A stretch of DNA of 64,000 nucleotides from Thiorhodococcus minor (lineage in GTDB: Bacteria; Pseudomonadota; Gammaproteobacteria; Chromatiales; Chromatiaceae). The position numbers were made by a program, and so were the translations under genes. The notes beneath the pieces are model-generated. The model was not told the DNA's origin. It searched no databases and saw nothing but the letters and a program-made list of their open reading frames with translations. The DNA lies in the NCBI RefSeq assembly GCF_010820565.1, contig NZ_JAAIJQ010000011.1, forward strand, positions 1 through 64,000, given 5' to 3'. Below are positions 33,386-41,528 of this stretch, piece by piece. How positions within the stretch are numbered: position 1 is the first letter of the stretch; every line of letters begins with the position of its first letter.

Positions 33386-33975
33386 CGTCTGGGTCGGGCC
33401 TCAGGTCAGCGAAACAGGACGGGATTTTCGCATAGCAGCATCACGGATGCAGGCCGTCCGAGGCGGAGTCCTTTGGATCTCGGGCGCCAGCCGGCGAATT
33501 TCGGGGCCAGCCCGCGCTAGGCCGCAGATTCCTTTGATTGGACGGACCGGCTAGAGATCGAGGATGCATGGGGCGACGCAGTTCACGCATCGCCGACGTC
33601 GCATCGGGGACACTGGCTGTGCTGGAGTGATGGGCCGGGCTCGGATCGAGCCGGATGCGCGCCGCTCCGGGGCCTTGGGCTCGCAAGCGGTGACGTCCAT
33701 CCGAGATGACGTGCAGCGCGTTGCACAGTTGTGACGCGGTTCAATGAAACGGGAAATGGTCCCTGGCGCGCGTTGTAGCAGGTTAACCCAAAAACTATAA
33801 GTGCAGAGGGATTCATCGTCGACCTGGCGGCGATGTGCGGTCCATTTCGGTGTTTGCGTCTCGGCCTGCCTTCGGCGGGGTGGGGGCGCGGCGGTGCGAT
33901 CGACAGGGATGGGGTGGGGCCTTGCGGGGTCGCTTCTCCAAATTCAGAACCGCAGCAATCTTCAGGGCGCATGCC
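33386..33975. other. Intergenic region between mfd and the che remnants
   Basis: About 590 bp without a supported gene on either strand. The AT-rich spot AAAAACTATAAGTGC at 33791-33805 could belong to the promoter of the downstream che cluster. Confidence 0.4.
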
Positions 33976-34038
33976 ATGGCTAAGACGATTCTCACAGTGG
34001 ATGACTCTCCGTCCATTCGCCAGATGGCCTCCTTCTGA
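33976..34038 (+). pseudogene. cheY: CheY-like response regulator, truncated to 20 codons
   Basis: The frame reads MAKTILTVDDSPSIRQMASF and stops (TGA). This is the exact start of CheY-type single-domain receivers, including the acidic VDD pair and the first helix. The rest (about 100 codons with the phospho-acceptor Asp) and any cheA are missing; the next gene, cheW, starts 40 bp later. Result of deletion in a chemotaxis operon. Confidence 0.85.
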
Positions 34039-34078
34039 GCGGACCGCCGGACGCAATCAATTCACGGGAGTGGCGCAA

Positions 34079-34510
34079 ATGAGCGAGATCAGCCTGGAAG
34101 GGACCGCAATCGCAAGCTATAGCAGGCGCGAGCCCCTGACCTTCGATCTGGGTGAGCAAGAGTGCGCGATCGACATCCTCGAGGTGCAGGAGATCCGCGG
34201 CTACGACGCCGTGACCAAGATCGCCAACTCGCCGGAGCTCATCAGGGGCGTGAACAACATGCGCGGGGTCATCATCCTCAACATCGCCGGCCGTGTCGCC
34301 GGCATTGTGGTGGATGGCGTCTCCGATGTCATCGCCTTGAGCGACAGCCAAATCAGCCCGGCACCCGGGCTCGGCGCCGTGCTGGATACGGACGATATCG
34401 ACGGGCTGGCGAACTTGGACGAGCGCATGATCATCATGGTCGACATCGAGAAGCTCATGACCAGTGGCGAGATGGGCCTGGTCGAGCAGGTGCAGACCGC
34501 CGCGGCCTGA
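34079..34510 (+). CDS. cheW: CheW-like coupling protein with an internal deletion
   Basis: CheW links chemoreceptors to the CheA kinase through an SH3-like double barrel. The 143-aa product starts MSEISLEGTAIASYSRREPL and ends GLVEQVQTAAA. N-terminal (DLGEQECAIDILEVQEIRGY) and C-terminal (IVVDGVSDVIALSDSQISPA) parts are standard. At residues 59-68, NNMRGV runs directly into IILNIAGRV: the expected intervening segment of about 25 residues (normally V-P-I-x-D-x-R-x-K-F ... V) is absent, with the frame preserved. A GGGAG lies 8 nt before the ATG. Probably unable to fold as a normal CheW. Confidence 0.8.
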   Translation: MSEISLEGTAIASYSRREPLTFDLGEQECAIDILEVQEIRGYDAVTKIANSPELIRGVNNMRGVIILNIAGRVAGIVVDGVSDVIALSDSQISPAPGLGAVLDTDDIDGLANLDERMIIMVDIEKLMTSGEMGLVEQVQTAAA

Positions 34511-34696
34511 TGTGGCGGGGACGCCTCGCTCGCCATCACGCACGCGCCGAGGTGGAAGCGGCCTGGGACATGCCTCGACGGCTGCCCGGCACGGAGGACG
34601 ATTCGGAGGGATTTCCAAGTTTCCGTTCAGGATGGCCGATGGCACCCGGCCTGATCGCAGCCCGGTCTCATTTCGAGTGTTTATGCGCCGATCGGA

Positions 34697-35569
34697 ATGA
34701 CCGTCAGAAGAGGATCTTCTCAGTTGTCGTCTGAAACAGCCATGCGCGAGCGCGAGCTCGCCTTCACGGCGCGGGATTTCGAGCTGATCCGCGGCCTCAT
34801 CTACCAGCATGCCGGGATTTCCCTGAGCGACGGCAAGGCGGATATGGTCTACAGCCGGATCGCGCGCCGCTTGCGCGCCAAGGGTCTGGCGACCTTCCAG
34901 GGATACCTCGACTTCCTCGACGCCAACCCGGAGGAGTGGCAGCACTTCACCAACTCGCTGACCCCCAATCTGACCTCCTTCTTCCGTGAGGAGCATCACT
35001 TCCCCATCTTGGCAGAGATGGCGCTGGAGGCGAAGGGCCGCGGTCGAGACCAGGTCGCGCTCTGGTCCCCGGCCTGCTCGACCGGCGAGGAGGCCTATTC
35101 CATGGCCATGACCATGATCGACGCCTTCGGCACCTGGACGCCGCCGGTCAAGATCCTGGCGACGGATCTGGACACCACTGTCCTCAAGCAGGCCTACAAG
35201 GGGATCTATCCCATCGAGCGCGCCGAGACGCTGTCGGCGGAGACGCGCAAGCGTTTCTTTCAGCGCGGCAAGGGTGACAAGGCCGGCATGGTGCGGGTGC
35301 GCCCGGAGCTCAGGGCGCTGGTGAGCTTCCACCCCCTGAACCTGCTCGATGGCCAGTGGCCGATGCGTGGCCGCTTCGATGCCATCTTCTGCCGCAATGT
35401 GCTCATCTATTTCGGCAAGCCCACGCAATACAAGCTGCTCGCGCGTTTCCATCCGCTCTTGCATGAGGAGGGGCTGCTGTTCGTCGGTCATTCTGAGAGT
35501 CTGATCCATGCGGCCGATCTGTTCAGCCTGCGGGGCAAGACCGTCTACGCCCCCGTTGCCGCGAAGTGA
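34697..35569 (+). CDS. cheR: Chemoreceptor methyltransferase CheR
   Basis: SAM-dependent methyltransferase acting on glutamates of chemoreceptors. The 290-aa protein appears intact: N-terminal helical domain (FTARDFELIRGLIYQHAGIS), the SRIARRLRAKGL block, TSFFREEHHFPIL, SAM-binding LWSPACSTGEEAYSMAM, ATDLDTTVLKQA and the FCRNVLIYF motif, then VGHSESL. The start could be 34697 or the in-frame ATG at 34742 (MRERELAFTARDFEL). It stands between damaged che genes with no intact partner visible. Confidence 0.93.
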   Translation: MTVRRGSSQLSSETAMRERELAFTARDFELIRGLIYQHAGISLSDGKADMVYSRIARRLRAKGLATFQGYLDFLDANPEEWQHFTNSLTPNLTSFFREEHHFPILAEMALEAKGRGRDQVALWSPACSTGEEAYSMAMTMIDAFGTWTPPVKILATDLDTTVLKQAYKGIYPIERAETLSAETRKRFFQRGKGDKAGMVRVRPELRALVSFHPLNLLDGQWPMRGRFDAIFCRNVLIYFGKPTQYKLLARFHPLLHEEGLLFVGHSESLIHAADLFSLRGKTVYAPVAAK

Positions 35570-35582
35570 GATCGAGACCGCG

Positions 35583-35689
35583 GTGGACCATACATTCGAA
35601 GAAGTCCTGGCACCGAACCTCTACTACGACCGACATTTCGAAATGGAAGCGGTCAAGATTCTGCCGTGCGAATACTATGTCTCCACCAC
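35583..35689 (+). pseudogene. cheD: CheD N-terminal remnant
   Basis: From a GTG at 35583 the frame reads MDHTFEEVLAPNLYYDRHFE, then MEAVKILPCEYYVSTTG, which is the first third of a CheD-type receptor deamidase (compare K-I-L-P-G-E-Y-Y-V). The catalytic Cys-His core is missing. At about 35690 the sequence switches to chemoreceptor sequence in another frame. Confidence 0.7.
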
Positions 35690-35885
35690 CGGATCGACGA
35701 CCTCTCCAACCAGATGAACGGCATCTTGCCGCGTCTCGACGGTGCCAAGCGCATCGCGCGTCAGACCAATCTGCTCGCCCTCAATGCCCCCATCGAAGCG
35801 GCGCGCGCCGGCGAGGCGGGGCGCGGAGCAGCTCGCGCGCGTCGGCGCCAGATCTGTTTGCAGACTCAGTCAGGCCGAGCAGGTC
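35690..35885 (+). pseudogene. Methyl-accepting chemotaxis protein fragment (signalling hub)
   Basis: The frame reads RIDDLSNQMNGILPRLDGAK, then RIARQTNLLALNAPIEAARA and GEAGRG, the universally conserved receptor hairpin tip (A-to-P change in ALNAAIEAARAGE). After GRG the frame shifts and the continuation is degraded; LSQAEQVN in another frame recalls the usual VRxLSQ-x-EQ-x-N. Flanked by CheD and CheB remnants. Confidence 0.75.
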
Positions 35886-36164
35886 AATCGCCATCGGCCG
35901 AGCCTAGACGTGCTCTTTCGCTCGGTTGCGAAGGCGGCGGGCATCAATGCGGCCGCCGCGCTGCTGACCTGCATGTGCGCCGACGGGGCCGCGGGCTTGC
36001 TGGAGCTTCGCGAGATCGGCGTCCACACCATCGCCCAGGACGAGGCGACGAGCATTGTCTGGGGGATGCCGGGCGAGGCCGTCAAACGCGGCGGGGCGAG
36101 CGAGGTGCTGCCGCTGCGGAAGATCGCACAGGCGCTGCTGAGGGGCGCCAAGGCTCAGGGGTGA
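35886..36164 (+). pseudogene. cheB: CheB methylesterase C-terminal remnant
   Basis: Reads HRPSLDVLFRSVAKAAGINA, then ALLTCMCADGAAGLLELREI and TIAQDEATSIVWGMP to the normal end (VLPLRKIAQALL). This is the last ~90 residues of the CheB catalytic domain. The receiver domain, the catalytic Ser and the His are gone. The conserved G-M-G before ADG is C-M-C, so it has also drifted. Confidence 0.85.
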
Positions 36165-36270
36165 GGCTTCTTGCCGAGGCGAAAAGCGCCTCAAGTCAAA
36201 GGCCGGAAGCCGGCCGCCGGCGGCTGGCCACTCTTTCGGATTCATCCATCAACCGCACGAGGAGTAAGCC

Positions 36271-36576
36271 ATGGGTGTCACAGCGCGCTCGGATGCCGAG
36301 AAGTCGCAGGTCATCATCTCGGTCGACGGCCGTTTCGACTTTTCGCAGCACAAGGCCTTCCGGGAGGCCTACAAGGACGCTAGCGGCAAGTCGACCAAGT
36401 TCGTCGTCGATCTGAGCGATGCCTCCTATCTCGACAGCTCCGCACTCGGCATGCTGCTCTTGCTTCGTGAGTTCGTGGGGGCGGATCCGAAGCGCGTGCG
36501 CATCACGGGTGCGAACGAAGATGTCGCCCGCGTCCTCAAGATCGCCAATTTCGACAAGCTCTTCACGGTGGGATAG
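36271..36576 (+). CDS. STAS-domain anti-sigma-factor antagonist (HsbA/SpoIIAA type)
   Basis: A 101-aa single STAS domain, the phosphorylatable partner in partner-switching systems. VIISVDGRFDFSQHKAFREA is the first half and LSDASYLDSSALGMLLLLRE holds the conserved phospho-Ser (S56 or S57 in LDSSALG). Eight bases after its stop begins a PP2C phosphatase, which would dephosphorylate it. In Pseudomonas the equivalent HsbA-HsbR pair with HptB links a phosphorelay to motility and biofilm output. Intact. Confidence 0.92.
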   Translation: MGVTARSDAEKSQVIISVDGRFDFSQHKAFREAYKDASGKSTKFVVDLSDASYLDSSALGMLLLLREFVGADPKRVRITGANEDVARVLKIANFDKLFTVG

Positions 36577-36584
36577 GCGGCCCG

Positions 36585-38327
36585 ATGCAGGCATCGCCGA
36601 TGCCACCCGAGCCGCTAGCGCCTGACGCTGCGGGATGTCGCGGCGAATCCCTCGGGCACAGGCCGAGATCCGCCCTGGTGGTCGAGCCGGATCCCGCGCA
36701 GGCCGAATTGATCGCGGCAGTGCTGCGCGAGCAGGGCTGTCTCTCCGCGCAGGTGGCCACCGCCGAAGCGGCCATCGCCGACTTCGACCGGCGCAGGCCC
36801 GACATCCTCTTCATCGCCGCCGACCTGCCGGGCATGGACGGGCTGGCGGCGACGCGCGAGATCAAGCGGCTCGCCGCTGGGCGCTTCCTCCCCATCATGC
36901 TGCTGGCGCACAAGCGGGACGAGGCCTTGCTGCTCAGCAGCGTCGAGTCCGGCGCGGACGATTTCCTGCTCAAGCCGCTTGAGCCGGGCCTGATCAAGGC
37001 CCGCATCATGGTCATGGAGCGCGTGTGCGAGCTCCAGCACCGCGTGAGCGAGCGCAAGCGGACCATCGCCGCCATGCTCGAGAACGAGCGGGTCGAGCAG
37101 GCGCTCGCGGAGCGCGTGCTCAGCCGCGCGGTCGAGGAGCGCAATGTCGTCATGGATCGGCTCGACCTTCTGCAGCGCTCGGCGGCCATCTTCAGCGGCG
37201 ACATCGTCCTGACGCAGCATCTCCCGGACGGCGGTCTACGGCTCCTGGTCGGCGACTTCACCGGACATGGTCTGGCTGCAGCCGTGGCCGCATTGCCGAT
37301 CGCCGATGCCTTTCACGCCATGACCGTCAAGGGCGTGAGCGATATCTCCCTGCTGACCGAGCTCAATCGCAAGCTCTTCCAGCTGCTCCCGACCGACCGC
37401 TTCATGGCCGCGATCCTGGTCACTGTGCCGGCGAGCTGCACCGAGCTGCGCTGGTGGAACGGCGGCATGCCGAGCGGCTGGCTGCGGACCGCGAACGGGC
37501 TGCGGGAGCTGACGGCCCATGCCCTGCCGCTGGGAATCCTGCCCGATCTGCCCTGTGACGAGGTCGCGCGCCGCGTCCACGTGCGTCGCGGCGATCGTCT
37601 GCTGCTGATGACGGACGGGCTGCTGGAGGCGCATGACACCCAGGACGAGATGTTCGTGCACGCCGGCCTTCGCCAGTCGCTGGCGTCTTGGGCGCCCGGG
37701 ATGCCTCTTCTGCCGACCCTGCGGGAGGCCTTGGACGCGCATCTCGCGGGCACCGAGCAGGCGGACGACATTGCGATCGTCGATCTGCCGATCGAGCCGA
37801 GCATCTTTGCGCGGCGTGTGCGCCTATCCGGTCAGCGTCCGCGCGTGGGCTGGGACGTCGCCATCGTGCTCGAGGACGAGCGGCTCAAGAGCCAGCCAAC
37901 GCTCGAGACGCTGCTGGATCCGTTGGGCCTTGCCGAGGGTCTGCGCAAGGAAATGGTCACGCTCGAGACCATCTTCACCGAGCTCTACTCCAATGCCTTG
38001 GAGCATGGCGTGCTGAAGCTGGATTCATCGCTGAAGGCGACGAGCGAGGGCTTCGCGACCTTCTACCGCGAGCGTGCGCGGCGGCTTGACGACCTGCGGG
38101 GCGCTCGGGTGTCTGTCGAGATCCGATTCGAGCCGAGCGGCGAGGGCGGCTGCGTCTGGCTGCGCATCTGGGATTCGGGCGAGGGCTTCAGCGAGGAGTC
38201 GGTCCGCGCGCTCTGGAGCGACCCCGCCCGCCCTTGGGGGCGGGGCATCCCGTTGGCTCGGGAGCTGTGCGACACCTTGGAGTTTCAGGGAAATGGCTCA
38301 CAGGTCGAGGCGACCTATCGGTGGTAG
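36585..38327 (+). CDS. Receiver-PP2C-HATPase protein (HsbR/RsbU-like), first of tandem pair
   Basis: 580 aa in three domains. Receiver (about 27-145): acidic start VVEPDP and K130, but the phospho-acceptor position is Ala78 (ILFIAADLPGMDG), so it cannot be phosphorylated normally. A coiled linker follows. SpoIIE/PP2C phosphatase (about 195-402): GD at 205-206, GDFTGHG with D224, MTDGLLEAHD with D344 and DD at 394-395, so the metal ligands are kept. C-terminal HATPase (about 440-580): N-box ELYSNALEHG, DSGEGF (D530) and GRGIPLAREL, as in RsbW-type anti-sigma kinases. A switch protein that can both phosphorylate and dephosphorylate the STAS partner. Confidence 0.9.
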   Translation: MQASPMPPEPLAPDAAGCRGESLGHRPRSALVVEPDPAQAELIAAVLREQGCLSAQVATAEAAIADFDRRRPDILFIAADLPGMDGLAATREIKRLAAGRFLPIMLLAHKRDEALLLSSVESGADDFLLKPLEPGLIKARIMVMERVCELQHRVSERKRTIAAMLENERVEQALAERVLSRAVEERNVVMDRLDLLQRSAAIFSGDIVLTQHLPDGGLRLLVGDFTGHGLAAAVAALPIADAFHAMTVKGVSDISLLTELNRKLFQLLPTDRFMAAILVTVPASCTELRWWNGGMPSGWLRTANGLRELTAHALPLGILPDLPCDEVARRVHVRRGDRLLLMTDGLLEAHDTQDEMFVHAGLRQSLASWAPGMPLLPTLREALDAHLAGTEQADDIAIVDLPIEPSIFARRVRLSGQRPRVGWDVAIVLEDERLKSQPTLETLLDPLGLAEGLRKEMVTLETIFTELYSNALEHGVLKLDSSLKATSEGFATFYRERARRLDDLRGARVSVEIRFEPSGEGGCVWLRIWDSGEGFSEESVRALWSDPARPWGRGIPLARELCDTLEFQGNGSQVEATYRW

Positions 38328-38422
38328 CCTAGCAAGGATCCCGACCGTTTCGCTGCGCCCGCGTCCAGGCCCGATGGACGCTCCGAACAGCGCTCCTCGA
38401 CCCTGGGTTTCGAGCTCATCAG

Positions 38423-40099
38423 ATGCAGTCCTCAATCGCCCACTGCTGCTCAGCCGAGGAGGCTCGGCCCGACCCACCCTCGGTACAGGTGGCGGGCTGG
38501 CGCGGCAAGGCGCTGGCGGTCGACGGCGACCCCGGCAATCTCCTGCTGTTGCAGCGCATGCTCGAGCGCATGGGATTCGCGGTCGGGACGGCCGGCAATG
38601 GCCTGGAGGCGCTCGCGCAATTCGCGGCCCTGCGGCCCGACCTGGTGGTCCTGGACGTCGTCATACCGGGCATCGATGGGATGGAGGCCGGCCGGCGCAT
38701 CAGATCCATGTCCGAGGGCGACTTCGTGCCCATCATCTTTCTCACCTCCCTGGCCGACGAGGCGTCCATGATGGACTGCATTCGGGCGGGGGGCGACGAT
38801 TTCCTCACCAAGCCCTTGAGCTTCAAGCTGCTACAGGCGCGCGTGATGATCACGGAGCGTTTCAGGGATCTGCAGCGGACCATGGCGGCGAGCAGCGAGC
38901 CGCTCGCCGAGCTACTGGAGCGCGAGCAGTCCGAGCAGCGCCTGGCGGAGCGTGTCTTCAGCCGAGCCATCAACAGCCGTAATGTCGAGACCCAGGCCAT
39001 TGCGCTCATGCAATGCTCGGCGGCGACCTTCAACGGCGACCTCGTGCTGACGCAGGGCCTGCCGGACGGTGGTTTGCGCATTCTCATGGCGGATATCACG
39101 GGGCACGGGCTGGGTGCCGCCATCGGTGCGCTGCCGGTGGCCGAGGCCTTCCATGCCATGACGCTCAAGGGCGTGGAGGATCTTCAGGTCCTCGAAGAGG
39201 TCAACTGCAAGCTCTACGCCATTCTGCCGTCCGATCGCTTCATGGCCGCCTCCATGGTAAGCATCTGTGGAAACGGGCGGCGCTTGACCTGGTGGAACGG
39301 CGGGATGCCGAGCGGCTGGCTGCGCTCCCGCGGCGGGCTGACCGAGCTGGCCTCGCATGCATCGCCGCTGGGTGTCCTGCCGCAGCTGATGCCGAGCGAT
39401 GCGCCCCGTGTCTTGAGCGTTCAGGACGACGACGGTCTGCTCTTGCTCTCGGATGGCGTGATCGAGGCCGTCGACGCCGATGGCGTGGCCTTCGGCGATG
39501 GGCGGCTGAGTCAGCACCTCCAGGTATGGCCGCACGGAGGGCCTGTCTTCGGCGACTTGCGCGCGGCTTGGGAGCGTCACTGCGGCAGCGCCGCGCTCGT
39601 GGACGACGCGGCGCTGCTCGAGCTGGCTATCGGTCCGTCTCCGCTCGATTCCGCCGCGCTGGAGGTCGGTCGGGCGTGGCGCGGCGGCTGGCGCTGGTCG
39701 GTCGAGCTCGGGTCCGACCAGGCGGAGGGCCTCTTCCCCCTCAAGACCGCACTCGCTCCGCTCGGCCTGCTCGACGGATTGGACCGGCAAGCCGAGGTGC
39801 TGGAGGAGATTCTGAGCCAGCTCTGCGAGCAGCACGGCGGATCCATGCGCCGATCTGGAAATCCAGCCGTTTCCGCTCGCCATGGCGGCTCGCTCAAGGT
39901 CCTGATCCAATTCGACCCGCTGCCCCATGGCGGGCGTTTCGTCATCCAGGCGAGCGGCCGCCTATCAGCCGATGCCTGGCGGTCCGGCCGCTCCTGCTCA
40001 GGCCCCGCGAATGGTCTCGCGGGCGGGCTGGAGGCGTTCTGCCACTCCGTGCGCTATGACGCCGACAAGGGCATGATCGAGGCTCACTACCTCTGGTGA
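38423..40099 (+). CDS. Receiver-PP2C-degenerate ATPase protein, second of tandem pair
   Basis: 558 aa, colinear with the previous gene and clearly its paralogue. Receiver (about 28-145): VDGDP, phospho-acceptor D78 in LVVLDVVIPGIDG and K130, so intact. PP2C: NGDLVLTQ, ADITGHG, LLSDGVIEAVD and VDDAALLEL retain the metal ligands. The C-terminal ATPase-like region is degenerate: the N-box reads EILSQLCEQHGG without Asn, and the DxGxG motif is lost (IQASGRLSADA). Thus it resembles a signal-regulated phosphatase without kinase activity. It starts 95 bp after the first copy; an earlier or later start is possible. Confidence 0.9.
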   Translation: MQSSIAHCCSAEEARPDPPSVQVAGWRGKALAVDGDPGNLLLLQRMLERMGFAVGTAGNGLEALAQFAALRPDLVVLDVVIPGIDGMEAGRRIRSMSEGDFVPIIFLTSLADEASMMDCIRAGGDDFLTKPLSFKLLQARVMITERFRDLQRTMAASSEPLAELLEREQSEQRLAERVFSRAINSRNVETQAIALMQCSAATFNGDLVLTQGLPDGGLRILMADITGHGLGAAIGALPVAEAFHAMTLKGVEDLQVLEEVNCKLYAILPSDRFMAASMVSICGNGRRLTWWNGGMPSGWLRSRGGLTELASHASPLGVLPQLMPSDAPRVLSVQDDDGLLLLSDGVIEAVDADGVAFGDGRLSQHLQVWPHGGPVFGDLRAAWERHCGSAALVDDAALLELAIGPSPLDSAALEVGRAWRGGWRWSVELGSDQAEGLFPLKTALAPLGLLDGLDRQAEVLEEILSQLCEQHGGSMRRSGNPAVSARHGGSLKVLIQFDPLPHGGRFVIQASGRLSADAWRSGRSCSGPANGLAGGLEAFCHSVRYDADKGMIEAHYLW

Positions 40100-40196
40100 G
40101 CCCCTGATTCGACTGGCCTCGCACCCTCGCGCGTGGATCTGACTCGGATCTCTTTGCAGAGGGCGAGCCCCGGCGAGGCGCGTGCCTCCCGACGCG

Positions 40197-40637
40197 CTAC
40201 TGCACGATGAACCCGGTGAAATAGAGTCCGCTGATGGCGGGCTGTCCGGCTTGGGTGGTCATGGCCTCGCGCAGGTCGGTCAGCAGCTCGCTGCGCAGGG
40301 TCTCGCGCGCGTCCGTGGTCATGAGCGTGCTGCCATCGCGTCCGGCCAGCAGGCTGATGAGGCGGTCGCGAATGCGCGGCATGTGGTGCGTGACGAGATC
40401 CGCCTCCTCGTTGCTCTCGATGTAGAGCTGGATGTCGACACGCAGATACTTGGAGCCACGCGTGCGCTCGAGGTTGACCACGATGGGTGGGTCGAGCTCC
40501 ATGTAGCCGGGAAAGCCGGCACCCATGGGGTCACTGCCACTACTGGCCAGGGTGCCCATGGCAGGAAATGACAGACAGGCGGCGAGGACCATGGCTGCCG
40601 CGCGCTTGATCGATTTCTCACTGCATATCGATTTCAT
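40197..40637 (-). CDS. fliL: FliL-family flagellar basal-body-associated protein (orphan)
   Basis: A 146-aa protein with an N-terminal signal or membrane segment (AAAMVLAACLSFPAMGTLAS) and the periplasmic FliL fold: YMELDPPIVVNLERTRGSKY, RVDIQLYIESNEEADLV, RIRDRLISLLAGRDGSTLM and the end GLYFTGFIVQ. FliL modulates stator function around the flagellar motor. No other flagellar gene is in the window, and it is divergent from or opposite to the phosphatase genes. The predicted cleavable-looking N-terminus differs from the usual FliL membrane anchor. Confidence 0.8.
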   Translation of the reverse strand: MKSICSEKSIKRAAAMVLAACLSFPAMGTLASSGSDPMGAGFPGYMELDPPIVVNLERTRGSKYLRVDIQLYIESNEEADLVTHHMPRIRDRLISLLAGRDGSTLMTTDARETLRSELLTDLREAMTTQAGQPAISGLYFTGFIVQ

Positions 40638-41176
40638 ACTCTACCTCGCGTTTGCGCTGGTATGGATCCTGAGGAGAGCCTTCAGCTCCCTGCCTTGACG
40701 GCTGTCTCTCATCGGCGCCGGTTCGAAAGGGTTGGCAATGGGCCAACATGCCCTCACAGCCTAAGGCAATCAGGGGCATCCCGACTGTTAAGCGCGTCAA
40801 CAACCCGAAAGATCGCCACTGGGCCTGGCGGGCATGGGCGAGGTCGAGCGCCCGATGGACGCATGCGCTGGCCCTAGGGTGAGTGCGTCGACTCTAGCGG
40901 GTAAGAGCCAGGAGGCTTGCGGCCTCTGCTTGACGGCATCGCGCCCGGCGCGCAATGGTGTCGTTTCGAGCCCAGTCATGCCGATGAGGGGCAGGAATGG
41001 GAGAGCGGCGATCATGGGAGGGCGGCAATCAGAAGCGCTCTGGCCGCGAAGCCGAGCTTGGTGTGCGTGCTCGCGGGGCTGCCGGAGCGCCAGGCGCGTG
41101 CCGGCTGGCTTGCGGGAAGCCTGAAACCAGCTTGCGCGGCTCGGCGTTGCGCCTGCGGCACAGGCTGCGCGGAGGA
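40638..41176. other. Intergenic region upstream of FliL and the Cys-motif gene
   Basis: About 540 bp between divergent genes. Open frames on both strands exist but look like composition artefacts. No repeat or RNA recognised. Confidence 0.4.
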
Positions 41177-41179
41177 ATG

Positions 41180-41515
41180 ATGTCATTTCAGGGACTGGCC
41201 GATCAGCGCCCTCGGTCGCGAAAACCGGATAGCGTGACGGCGATGCGTGGTCTCATCGCGGAGATCCGCGCGCGCATGCCCTTCGCGTCCGCCGAGGCGC
41301 AGATCTGCTCTGGCGACTGCAACGGCTGCTCAAGGAAGCTGCTGGACTACCTCGAGTCCGAGCTGGATGCCTGGGAGCTGCGATTGGGTGAAGGCGAGAC
41401 GCCTGGCCTCGATGATCTGTCGCGGCTCATTCGCATCAGTAAGAAGGTCTATCGCGTTCTTGCGCGTAACGGACTCGTGGATGCGCGCCAAGCGGCCACG
41501 GACTCGGGCGACTAA
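41180..41515 (+). CDS. Small conserved hypothetical protein with a CxxxCxxC motif
   Basis: A 111-aa protein (ATG 41180; an ATG one codon upstream is too close to the GGAGG at 41171-41175). The middle contains AQICSGDCNGCSRKLLDYLE, three Cys in a C-x3-C-x2-C arrangement, followed by the acidic helix SELDAWELRLGEGETPGLDD and SRLIRISKKVYRVLARNGLV. I believe similar proteins exist in Pseudomonas and other gammaproteobacteria, but I know no function. Located between fliL and the HPt gene (convergent with the latter). Confidence 0.75.
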   Translation: MSFQGLADQRPRSRKPDSVTAMRGLIAEIRARMPFASAEAQICSGDCNGCSRKLLDYLESELDAWELRLGEGETPGLDDLSRLIRISKKVYRVLARNGLVDARQAATDSGD

Positions 41516-41528
41516 GGGACTCGGGCAG

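Noticed and set aside
33992-35509. A 505-codon minus-strand frame across cheW and cheR
   Set aside because: Antisense to recognisable CheW and CheR; no motif of its own.
36171-36240. GCCGG-rich inverted segment between the cheB remnant and the STAS gene, considered as a terminator
   Set aside because: No T-run follows and pairing is ambiguous; it fits the CCAGC/GCTGG repeat type better.
40797-41186. A minus-strand frame of 129 codons upstream of the Cys-motif gene
   Set aside because: No homology, odd composition, and it overlaps the ribosome-binding site and start of a better-supported gene.
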